From Methylococcaceae bacterium (lineage in GTDB: Bacteria > Pseudomonadota > Gammaproteobacteria > Methylococcales > Methylomonadaceae): a stretch of DNA of 6,398 bases. A model generated the notes under the pieces. That model saw nothing but the letters and a program-made list of their open reading frames with translations, had not been told where the DNA came from and did not search any database. Position numbers and translations under genes: made by a program. The DNA lies in assembly GCA_003155565.1 (NCBI GenBank), contig PMDM01000427.1:18103-24500 (forward strand). Direction: 5' to 3'. This document shows, one piece after another, positions 1 to 6,398 of the stretch (position 1 is its first letter; the number at the start of each line of letters is the position of its first letter).

Positions 1-475
<475 letters not shown>

Positions 476-2044
476 ATGCAGAGAGATTTCAGCCAACTCC
501 TTAACCAAAAGTTCGACATGCTGGTCTGTGGTGGCGGCATTTACGGCGCTTGGACGGCTTATGATGCCGCGCTTCGTGGACTCAAAGTCGCCATTGTCGA
601 TAAGGGCGATTGGGCATGTGCGACTTCTTCTGCTTCCAGCAAACTAATACACGGCGGGCTACGTTATCTGGAAACTTTCGATTTTAAACTGGTCAAGAAA
701 ACCTTGGCTGAACGGCACATGTTGTTGCAAACGGCTCCTCACCGGGTCTGGCCGTTACGATTTGGTGTTCCAGTGTATAAAAAGAGCCGAATTGGCTTGT
801 TCCGGCTAAAGTGTGGCTTGACCCTGTATGATTTCCTTGCCGGTAACGTGCCGATAACACAAAAACACCAGCACCATTCCAAAGCGGATTTTATCCGGCA
901 TTTTCCGTACTTAGATCCTAATGGATTAATCGGAGGATTCACTTATTTCGATGCTCAAACCGACGATGCCCGCTTTGTACTTGAGTTGATAGATGGCGCT
1001 TGTTCGGCTGGGGCAGTTTGCATTAACTATTGCGAAGCTACCGAATTAATCGAAAAGAATGGCAAAATCAGCGATGCCATCCTTCATGACAAGATCAACG
1101 ATGAAACGCTAATAGTTGAAGCGTCTCTAGTGGTCGATACGACGGGACGATGGTCGTCTTTATTCCAGGAAGATAAGGAGGGTTACCGTTTAACCAAAGG
1201 CATACACTTAATTATGCCCAAAACCCTTGGGGATGAAGCGCTGCTGTTAACTGCAAAATCGGATGGCCGCGTGTTTTTTATCATACCCTGGTACGGATTG
1301 ACCTTATTGGGTACGACCGACACCAACTATGACGGCGACATCGAAAATGTTCCCATCACCAATGAAGACATCAGTTATTTATTAAGCGAAGCCAATCAGG
1401 TACTTAAAACAGTAAACTGGACTGAACAAGACATAATCGGGAAATTTGCAGGGCTGCGGGTTTTACAACAAAGCAATAACGATAACCCTTCGCGTATAAG
1501 CCGCGACTGGGTTCTAAAAATTTCCCAAAACGGTTTGCTTTCTTCAATCGGTGGCAAATTTACCTCCGCCAGGGAAGATGCCGCCGTCATTGTCGATACG
1601 CTTTGCGAACATTTAGAGATTCATGCGGCTTGCCAAACGTTTGGCAAAGCCTTCCCTTGGCTTTCAAACATCGACTATCAAGCATTGCTGGATATTTCAC
1701 TGGCTAAGGCACAACAGCTTGGTATTGATAAGGATAGTGCTTTATGGCTGGTCAAGCGACACGGTAATAGAATCACCAAAGTTTTCCAGCTATGCGCCGA
1801 TAACCCAGATTTAGCTAAGCGTATAAAGCCGGAGCTACCTTTTATCATGGCTGATTTAGTTTTCTGTGCTTGTCATGAGATGGTTATGCACCTGGATGAC
1901 TTGCTGAGACGGCGAATACCGTTGTTGATACTGGCAAAAATAACATCCGAAGAATTAGAGTATCTCGCCCATATCACGGCAAAAATCCTGGGCTGGGACG
2001 CTAAAAAAACTAATGAAGAGCTAAATAGATGCCTGCAAAAATAG
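476..2044 (+). CDS. glpD: Aerobic glycerol-3-phosphate dehydrogenase, FAD-dependent
   Basis: The enzyme oxidises sn-glycerol-3-phosphate to dihydroxyacetone phosphate at the inner face of the cytoplasmic membrane and passes electrons through FAD to quinone. The 522 residues are close to the usual 500-530. The N-terminal FAD-binding fold has GGGIYG at 19-24 and an acidic Asp42 at the end of the second strand. The family signature SSASSKLIHGGLRYLE (51-66) follows. Residues matching the E. coli GlpD active site are all present: Arg63 and Tyr64 (GLRYLE), His244 (TKGIHLI), Arg328 (AGLRVL), Arg343 (ISRDW) and Lys361 (GGKFTSARE). The region from about 390 is the helical C-terminal domain. The ATG at 476 is the only usable start: an in-frame TAG lies at 470-472, and the next Met (residue 15) would fall just before the FAD motif. 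There is no good Shine-Dalgarno; only AGG at 471-473 is near. No glpK, glpF or glpR is visible in the window. Confidence 0.95.
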   Translation: MQRDFSQLLNQKFDMLVCGGGIYGAWTAYDAALRGLKVAIVDKGDWACATSSASSKLIHGGLRYLETFDFKLVKKTLAERHMLLQTAPHRVWPLRFGVPVYKKSRIGLFRLKCGLTLYDFLAGNVPITQKHQHHSKADFIRHFPYLDPNGLIGGFTYFDAQTDDARFVLELIDGACSAGAVCINYCEATELIEKNGKISDAILHDKINDETLIVEASLVVDTTGRWSSLFQEDKEGYRLTKGIHLIMPKTLGDEALLLTAKSDGRVFFIIPWYGLTLLGTTDTNYDGDIENVPITNEDISYLLSEANQVLKTVNWTEQDIIGKFAGLRVLQQSNNDNPSRISRDWVLKISQNGLLSSIGGKFTSAREDAAVIVDTLCEHLEIHAACQTFGKAFPWLSNIDYQALLDISLAKAQQLGIDKDSALWLVKRHGNRITKVFQLCADNPDLAKRIKPELPFIMADLVFCACHEMVMHLDDLLRRRIPLLILAKITSEELEYLAHITAKILGWDAKKTNEELNRCLQK

Positions 2045-2084
2045 CTAATTCGCTGGATAAATTGAAAAATAAACACGTCTGTTT

Positions 2085-2112
2085 TTTACTAATAAACAGC
2101 TTGAGTTATACT
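2085..2112 (+). promoter_or_regulatory. Candidate sigma70-type promoter for mlaA
   Basis: TTTACT at 2085-2090 (4 of 6 to TTGACA) is followed after 16 bp by TATACT at 2107-2112 (5 of 6 to TATAAT). Transcription would start near 2119 and leave a leader of about 55 bases before mlaA. It lies in the 129-bp gap after glpD, so mlaA and the downstream gene could be expressed independently of glpD. This rests on consensus match only. Confidence 0.4.
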
Positions 2113-2173
2113 TGCTGAAAGGAAAAAAATTGCTCACAGGCCTAACAACAGTCAATTAACCATAGCATATAGA

Positions 2174-3151
2174 ATGTCTATCATGAATACCCCGAAGCCT
2201 ACCCCTAAAACCCGTCAAATGCTTGGTGCCGTAATCGTCTCAAGCGTGCTGTCCGCTTGCTCGACAATGCCCACAGCGCAAGATAAAAACGATCCTTGGG
2301 AAAGCTGGAACCGCGATGTGCATGGTTTTAACAAGGATTTTGACGACACAATACTGAAACCCTTGGCAAAAGGTTATAAGGATATAACCCCTAATCCGGT
2401 CGATGAAAGCATTACCAATGTTTTTAGTAATATTAATGACATAGGCGTTACCATCAATGATTTCTTACAATTGAAATTTGTCCAGGGCGGTATGGATGCC
2501 AGCCGTTTCCTGATTAATACCACGGCGGGCGTGGTCGGTATCTTTGATGTCGCCAAAATGATCGACTTACCCAAGCATGATGAAGACTTTGGTCAAACCC
2601 TGGGATTCTGGGGCGTTCCATCAGGTAATTATATGGTGTTGCCATTCCTTGGAGCCAGCTCGCCCAGGGATACCTTTGGGCTCATTGGCGATGCGCTGCT
2701 TAATCCACTGACTTATGTCTCGTTGTTTGGTGGCTTTGCGGCCAATGCCGCCACCGCTGCTGCTACCACTGTTGATGTCACCGATACCCGGTCTGACTTG
2801 ATGTCATCCGAAAAAATTCTCGATGAAGCATCGGTAGACCGCTATGATTTCGTTAAAAATGCCTACAAGCAACGCCGTGAATACCTGATCCATGACGGTA
2901 ATCCACCCGAAGAAAGCAATGATCCATTATTGGAAGAAGGCCTTGGAGAAGGCGCAACCGAAGGTTCAGCGAATAATAAACCCCAGAATAACCTGACAAA
3001 CACGCCCAGTTCAGGCACATCCACAATCCACGACCCCAACGCCGTCACCATCATAAACAATTCCACCACGATGCCCAAAGAAGGCGCTACCACAGCCCCT
3101 ATTATCAATAATTCAAAACATCTTTTGGATTTGTCTGCCCCTGATGAGTAG
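2174..3151 (+). CDS. mlaA: MlaA/VacJ-family outer-membrane lipoprotein with C-terminal tail
   Basis: MlaA is the outer-membrane component of the Mla pathway. It removes phospholipid from the outer leaflet of the outer membrane and passes it toward periplasmic MlaC and the MlaFEDB transporter. The protein starts with a basic n-region and a hydrophobic stretch (MLGAVIVSSVLSA, 16-28) ending in the lipobox LSAC, so Cys29 should be lipidated. Ser30 at +2 is compatible with outer-membrane sorting. The family core begins at DPWESWNRDVHGFN (40-53) and includes RFLINTTAGVVGIFDVA (111-127), FGQTLGFWGV (139-148), YMVLPFLGASSPRD (153-166) and YDFVKNAYKQRREYL (224-238). The E. coli protein is about 251 residues; here about 85 residues (241-325), rich in Asn, Thr, Pro, Ser and Gly, are added with IINNS at 293-297 and again at 310-314. 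The start has no clear Shine-Dalgarno; Met4 (2183) is the alternative. No other mla gene is visible. The stop overlaps the next gene by 8 nt. Confidence 0.93.
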   Translation: MSIMNTPKPTPKTRQMLGAVIVSSVLSACSTMPTAQDKNDPWESWNRDVHGFNKDFDDTILKPLAKGYKDITPNPVDESITNVFSNINDIGVTINDFLQLKFVQGGMDASRFLINTTAGVVGIFDVAKMIDLPKHDEDFGQTLGFWGVPSGNYMVLPFLGASSPRDTFGLIGDALLNPLTYVSLFGGFAANAATAAATTVDVTDTRSDLMSSEKILDEASVDRYDFVKNAYKQRREYLIHDGNPPEESNDPLLEEGLGEGATEGSANNKPQNNLTNTPSSGTSTIHDPNAVTIINNSTTMPKEGATTAPIINNSKHLLDLSAPDE

Positions 3152-5465
3152 GCATAACGCCCTGTCGAAAGCGGCTTACCCTGATAATTGGTATGAAATA
3201 GACAGGGCGCTTTATAACCGATCAGTACGGGTTTTCAATACCGTCAAAAAAGTGCTCAGTGTCAAAATGCAGCTCCATGCCGACACTCAGGTTCAGCAAG
3301 GCGATATTTTTCTGTTTAACCATTTTTCCCGTTTTGAAACATTCATCCCGCAATTTTTGATCTATGAGCAAACTGGCGCATATACTTGCGTTATCGGATC
3401 GAGTGAATTTTTTAAACAAGACACGGTGCTGGCAAGATATTTTCAGCAGGTAGGCGTTTTCCCTACCGATCATGACCGCTTATTCTCCTTATTGGCAGCC
3501 CAAATAATGCGTGGACGAAAGGTTGCCATTTTCCCGGAAGGCGGCATGGTCAAGGATCACCGTGTCATAGACGATAAAGGCAACTACAGTATCTATTCGC
3601 GCATGACGGGCCTACGGCGCAAACAACACACGGGCGCGGCGGTGCTGGCGCAAGGTGTTGAGGCCATAAAAATCATCATCCGGCGTGCCTATCATCAAAA
3701 AAACCATAACCAACTAGTCTGGTGGAAAGAACAACTCCATCTTGATAGCTTGGATCAATTACTGACTTCCGCACTCAAACCTACCCTGATTATCCCTGCC
3801 AATATCACCTTTTATCCCATAAGGACATCGGAAAACCTGATGTTAAAAGCCGTCGATTTTTTTTCTGATAGCTTAAGTTTGCGGCACACGGAAGAATTGC
3901 TGATTGAAGGCAATATTATGTTGAAGAATACGGATATGGACATCCGCATGGGCAAACCGCTTGAACCCTTTGACCGCAAGTTTTTTGGCAGCCACTATCT
4001 TTTGCAACAGGTCATGGCTGAAGCCCAATCAGTGGACGAGATATTTACCTTACAAGCTAACCCCAAAGACTGGCAACAAAGATGCCTAGGATATTATTTC
4101 AAGAAAGCCGCCAATGCCACCCGCGACCAGTACATGGAGGAAATTTACCTTAACGTCACCATCAACTTAAGCCATCTGGCCTCAATCTTGATTATGCACC
4201 TTATCAAGCATGGGCAGCTGCAAATCGAACGGCAACGGTTCTTCACCACACTCTATATTGCCGTCAAGCTATTACAAAGCAATGCCAATATCAATTTGCA
4301 TCGCAGTTTACTCAACCCCATTGATTACAGTGAACTGATTAGTGGGACGGGCACCCGCTTCGAACATTTCATCGAGGAAGCAATAAACACCGGCCTTATC
4401 TCCGAAGACAAAACCCACTACCAGTTATTGCCGAAACTGCTTGAAGACCATGATTTTGACAGTATTCGGCTGGAAAACATGATTGCCGTCTATGATAACG
4501 AAGCCAGGCCCATTACGCAGGTTCGTGAAACCATAATTAACGCACTGGCAGAATGTGATGATGTTGATTTACAGGAACTCGCCGCCTGGCACTTTGAGGA
4601 TGAATGCCGCGATTTAAGCTGGGAGCATCACGCCTATAACAAACCCGCTTATGATGACATCAATGAACACGAAACCGCCACTGCCGACCCAAACCCCTTT
4701 TTTCTCGATCCGCATGACGACAAGGACAACGGCATAGGCGTTCTCCTGATTCATGGCCTGCTCGCCAGCCCAGCCGAACTCAGGGATTATGGAGAACATC
4801 TGGTCAAACAAGGCTACACAGTGATGGGGGTGCGGCTTAAAGGCCACGGCTCATCGCCTTATGCCTTGCAAAATCAAACTTGGGAAGACTGGTATCAGTC
4901 AGTGCTTCGAGGCTATAAAATCCTCAAGGCTCATTGTAAGCAGATTTTTGTGACCGGATTTTCCACCGGCGGGGCTTTGGCGCTCAAACTGGCTTCCGAG
5001 CATTTCCCTGAAATCATTGGTGTCAGCGTCGTAGCCTTGCCGATTAAATTCATCAATCCTGCTTTTATGCTAGTACCTTTACTGCATGGCACTAATAAGC
5101 TGGTGGATTGGTTGTCATCATTCGAAGGCATCAAGTCTTTTATTGAAAACCCCACGGAACATCCTCTGGTCAACTACCGGAACGTACCCGTCAAGAGTCT
5201 GTATGAGCTAAGGCAGCTCATTGAACAAATGAATGATTTTGCGCCAAAATGCACAGTGCCAGTGTTGATTTTGCAAGGCGACAATGATCCCGTTGTTTCT
5301 TTTAAAAGCGCCCAGGAAATCATGGGCAAGCTCACCTGCAAAAACAAACAGCTAAAGATGATACCTTCAACCCGCCACGGCATCTTGATGGACAATATCG
5401 GCGGCACTTGGGAAAGTATTGATGAGTTTATGAAGAGCTGTGTAGGTGAAACGAATACCAAGTAA
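3144..5465 (+). CDS. Two-domain fusion: glycerolipid acyltransferase + alpha/beta hydrolase (esterase)
   Basis: The 773-residue protein has no signal peptide and no obvious membrane segment. Residues about 40-290 read as a PlsB/PlsC-type acyltransferase with four recognisable blocks: NHFSRFE (59-65, HX4E with His60 as the expected catalytic base), VGVFPTDHDR (103-112), VAIFPEGG (127-134, the FPEG substrate-binding motif) and LIIPANITFYP (215-225). Residues about 300-490 are mainly helical and may match the C-terminal part of PlsB-like enzymes. Residues about 530-765 form an alpha/beta hydrolase of the Est30/monoacylglycerol-lipase type: oxyanion segment LLIHGLL (534-540), VRLKGHGSSP (563-572), nucleophile elbow GFSTGG (605-610, Ser607), Asp715 in GDNDPVV and His745 in STRHGIL. 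Both active sites therefore look intact. The ATG lies inside the mlaA end (8-nt overlap) with no Shine-Dalgarno of its own, suggesting translational coupling. Acyl donor, acceptor and ester substrate cannot be read from sequence; a role in lipid remodelling beside MlaA is inference. Confidence 0.88.
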   Translation: MSRHNALSKAAYPDNWYEIDRALYNRSVRVFNTVKKVLSVKMQLHADTQVQQGDIFLFNHFSRFETFIPQFLIYEQTGAYTCVIGSSEFFKQDTVLARYFQQVGVFPTDHDRLFSLLAAQIMRGRKVAIFPEGGMVKDHRVIDDKGNYSIYSRMTGLRRKQHTGAAVLAQGVEAIKIIIRRAYHQKNHNQLVWWKEQLHLDSLDQLLTSALKPTLIIPANITFYPIRTSENLMLKAVDFFSDSLSLRHTEELLIEGNIMLKNTDMDIRMGKPLEPFDRKFFGSHYLLQQVMAEAQSVDEIFTLQANPKDWQQRCLGYYFKKAANATRDQYMEEIYLNVTINLSHLASILIMHLIKHGQLQIERQRFFTTLYIAVKLLQSNANINLHRSLLNPIDYSELISGTGTRFEHFIEEAINTGLISEDKTHYQLLPKLLEDHDFDSIRLENMIAVYDNEARPITQVRETIINALAECDDVDLQELAAWHFEDECRDLSWEHHAYNKPAYDDINEHETATADPNPFFLDPHDDKDNGIGVLLIHGLLASPAELRDYGEHLVKQGYTVMGVRLKGHGSSPYALQNQTWEDWYQSVLRGYKILKAHCKQIFVTGFSTGGALALKLASEHFPEIIGVSVVALPIKFINPAFMLVPLLHGTNKLVDWLSSFEGIKSFIENPTEHPLVNYRNVPVKSLYELRQLIEQMNDFAPKCTVPVLILQGDNDPVVSFKSAQEIMGKLTCKNKQLKMIPSTRHGILMDNIGGTWESIDEFMKSCVGETNTK

Positions 5466-5518
5466 ACAGGTCTTAAAAGTAGTTATAGCAACTTTGTCAA
5501 GGAGTCTTTGTGCAGTCC

Positions 5519-5601
5519 TTCGACAGGCTCAGGACGAACGGTGGCTCGTTAATTCCGTTTGTGGCGGCTCAGTTGGTTCCGTTCGTGGTGAGCCTGTCGA
5601 A
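5519..5601. repeat. REP-like palindromic repeat (imperfect 23-bp inverted arms)
   Basis: The left arm (5519-5541) begins TTCGACAGGCTCAGGACGAA. The right arm (5579-5601) is its reverse complement at 21 of 23 positions; the two mismatches are adjacent (GG against CC) in the middle of the arm. The spacer is 37 bases and contains a degenerate partial copy of the right arm (TTCCGTTTGTGG at about 5553-5564 against TTCCGTTCGTGG at 5577-5588). The arm sequence resembles a family of dispersed intergenic palindromes that I recall from several proteobacterial genomes, of the kind mobilised by REP-associated tyrosine transposases. No transposase is present here. No T-run follows, so it is not a classical terminator, though the RNA hairpin could block 3' exonucleases. 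Confidence 0.75.
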
Positions 5602-5619
5602 CCATGAATAGAACCAACT
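5571..5619. repeat. Overlapping 9-bp inverted repeat at the right edge of the palindrome
   Basis: AGTTGGTTC (5571-5579) and GAACCAACT (5611-5619) are perfect reverse complements with 31 bases between them that contain nearly all of the right arm of the larger palindrome. In RNA this stem would compete with the 23-bp stem, since forming it loops out the right arm. It may simply be part of a compound repeat unit. Confidence 0.5.
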
Positions 5620-5647
5620 CAGGGCTTCCTTAAAAACGAGATATTTA

Positions 5648-5679
5648 TCTACTCAATGTGTGCAATTCTCGTTGAGTTA
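5648..5679. promoter_or_regulatory. Dyad just upstream of the thiolase ribosome binding site
   Basis: ACTCAA (5651-5656) and TTGAGT (5672-5677) are perfect reverse complements separated by 15 bases. With one bulged T the stem extends to CTACTCAA/TTGAGTTAG. A second 7-bp pair overlaps it: AACGAGA (5635-5641) with TCTCGTT (5667-5673). The dyad lies about 20 bases before the Shine-Dalgarno, a fitting place for an operator or a leader hairpin. It does not match the FadR or PsrA sites I know. Confidence 0.25.
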
Positions 5680-5707
5680 GGTGGTGTAGGTATAACAGGA
5701 GAATAAA

Positions 5708-6398
5708 ATGAAAAATGTTGTTATTGCCGGGTATTGCCGATCACCCTTCACGCCAGCGCAAAAAGGCGCATTGGCAAGAGTCAGGCCTGATGACCTCGCT
5801 GCCCAAGTGGTTAAGGGCTTGGTTAGCAAAACAGGTGTTAACCCTGACGACATCGAAGACCTCATCTTAGGTTGTGCTTTTCCCGAAGGCGAACAAGGCC
5901 TTAATGTAGCCCGATTGATTGTCTTTCTGGCTGGCCTACCGAATACCGTAGCAGGAATGACGCTAAACCGTTTCTGTGGCTCGTCCATGCAAGCCATCCA
6001 TATAGCCGCTGGCGCAATCCAGATGAATGCGGGTGAGGTGTTTATTTGCGCTGGCGTTGAATCGATGAGCCGAATCCCGATGGGTGGTTATAACAATATG
6101 CCCAACCCCACCCTGTACGAAACTTTTCCCCAAGCCTATATCAGCATGGGCGATACGGCAGAAAACCTTGCAAACAAATATCAAATCGACCGCAAAGACC
6201 AGGAAGCCTTTGCGCTGGAAAGCCAAAAAAAGACTTACGCCGCCCAACTGAACGGCAGTTTTGATGACGAAATTATCCCCATTTCCTACAAATCAGGCTT
6301 AATTGATAAGGATGGCTGCTTGCGTCCTGACTCTACTCCCGAAGGATTAGCGGGACTCAATCCAGCTTTCCAGGCCACCGGAACGGTAACCGCTGGCA
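5708..6398 (+). CDS. Thiolase (acetyl-CoA C-acyltransferase), N-terminal part, runs off the right edge
   Basis: Thiolases cleave 3-ketoacyl-CoA with CoA to acetyl-CoA plus a shortened acyl-CoA, or run the reverse condensation. The 230 visible residues begin MKNVVIAGYCRSPFTPA and contain GCAFPEGEQGLNVAR (55-69), typical of FadA-like thiolases. NRFCGSSMQAI (87-97) places the acyl-accepting cysteine at Cys90, close to Cys91 of E. coli FadA. GVESMSRIPMGG (116-127) and GDTAENLA (148-155) follow, and the sequence breaks off in GTVTAG, the start of the conserved TVTAGNSS motif. The catalytic His and second Cys lie beyond the window in a family of about 390 residues. The ATG is set by a strong AGGAG (5697-5701) six bases upstream. 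A beta-oxidation role is more likely than acetoacetyl-CoA synthesis because of the FadA-like motifs, but the partner genes are not visible, so I give no symbol. Confidence 0.93.
   Translation, partial: MKNVVIAGYCRSPFTPAQKGALARVRPDDLAAQVVKGLVSKTGVNPDDIEDLILGCAFPEGEQGLNVARLIVFLAGLPNTVAGMTLNRFCGSSMQAIHIAAGAIQMNAGEVFICAGVESMSRIPMGGYNNMPNPTLYETFPQAYISMGDTAENLANKYQIDRKDQEAFALESQKKTYAAQLNGSFDDEIIPISYKSGLIDKDGCLRPDSTPEGLAGLNPAFQATGTVTAG

Larger units (their letters stand above)
5466..5707. other. Intergenic region between the fusion gene and the thiolase gene
   Basis: No gene is seen in these 242 bases. The left part (5466-5517) is AT-rich with no convincing terminator hairpin. The centre holds the REP-like palindrome (5519-5601) and an overlapping second inverted repeat (5571-5579/5611-5619). 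The right part (5630-5707) holds short dyads and the ribosome binding site of the thiolase gene. I could not find a -35/-10 pair with acceptable spacing for the thiolase gene, though its separation from the preceding gene makes its own promoter likely. Confidence 0.6.

Noticed and set aside
2079..2099. CTGTTT/AAACAG inverted repeat after glpD as a terminator
   Set aside because: The stem is only 6 bp and AT-rich, the T-run is inside the 5' arm rather than after the stem, and it overlaps the better-supported mlaA promoter.
2130..2159. Short leader peptide frame starting TTG (9 codons plus stop) before mlaA
   Set aside because: A frame this short is expected by chance, and no attenuator structure follows it.
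2105..2173. N-terminal extension of MlaA, possibly from ATT at 2129 after GAAAGG
   Set aside because: The frame is open back to a TGA at 2102-2104 and a purine-rich GAAAGG lies six bases before the ATT, but there is no ATG, GTG or TTG in frame. An ATT start would put about 15 residues before the existing signal peptide.
2863..3108. 81-codon minus-strand frame within the mlaA tail
   Set aside because: It is a shadow of the biased codon composition of the low-complexity tail; it has no ribosome binding site or family motif.
5174..5461. 95-codon minus-strand frame
   Set aside because: It is antisense to the hydrolase domain, which shows clear catalytic motifs in the plus frame.
5519..5601. Palindrome as an intrinsic terminator or CRISPR repeat
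   Set aside because: There is no U-tract after the stem and no further regularly spaced copies; a REP-like dispersed repeat fits better.
5677..6247. Two overlapping minus-strand frames (5677-5997 and 5963-6247)
   Set aside because: Both are antisense to the thiolase gene, whose start, ribosome binding site and Cys90 motif are clear.

Overview
The window looks like chromosomal DNA of a moderate-GC gammaproteobacterium. An outer-membrane lipoprotein of the MlaA/VacJ family, a bacterial-type respiratory glycerol-3-phosphate dehydrogenase and an adenylate kinase all fit that. The overall style and a TTCGACAGGCTCAGGACGAA-type palindromic repeat remind me of methanotroph-like (Methylococcales) genomes, but this is recollection and not a demonstrated assignment.

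Layout. On the minus strand, 1-220 holds the first 73 codons of adenylate kinase (adk), which runs out of the window. A 255-bp divergent intergenic region follows, with a 9-bp inverted repeat on the adk side. Reading right, all on the plus strand: glpD (476-2044); a 129-bp gap with a plausible sigma70-type promoter; mlaA (2174-3151), encoding a lipoprotein with a long low-complexity C-terminal tail; and, overlapping mlaA by 8 nt, a 773-residue gene (3144-5465). That protein carries a glycerolipid acyltransferase domain at the N-terminus and a serine-hydrolase/esterase domain at the C-terminus. A 242-bp intergenic region containing a REP-like palindromic repeat follows. The window ends inside a thiolase gene (5708 to beyond 6398) that starts after a strong ribosome binding site.

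How the genes may work together. Apart from adk, all products touch glycerolipid or fatty-acid metabolism: GlpD oxidises glycerol-3-phosphate into the quinone pool, MlaA extracts misplaced phospholipid from the outer leaflet of the outer membrane, the fusion protein could both attach and remove acyl chains, and the thiolase cleaves or forms beta-ketoacyl-CoA. The firmest physical link is mlaA with the fusion gene, because their reading frames overlap. A shared role in recycling membrane lipids is inference; glpD and the thiolase may simply be neighbours.

The most interesting item is the fused acyltransferase-hydrolase, which has an HX4E in place of the usual HX4D acyltransferase motif and is translationally coupled to mlaA. 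I found no RNA genes, CRISPR arrays, insertion sequences or convincing intrinsic terminators.
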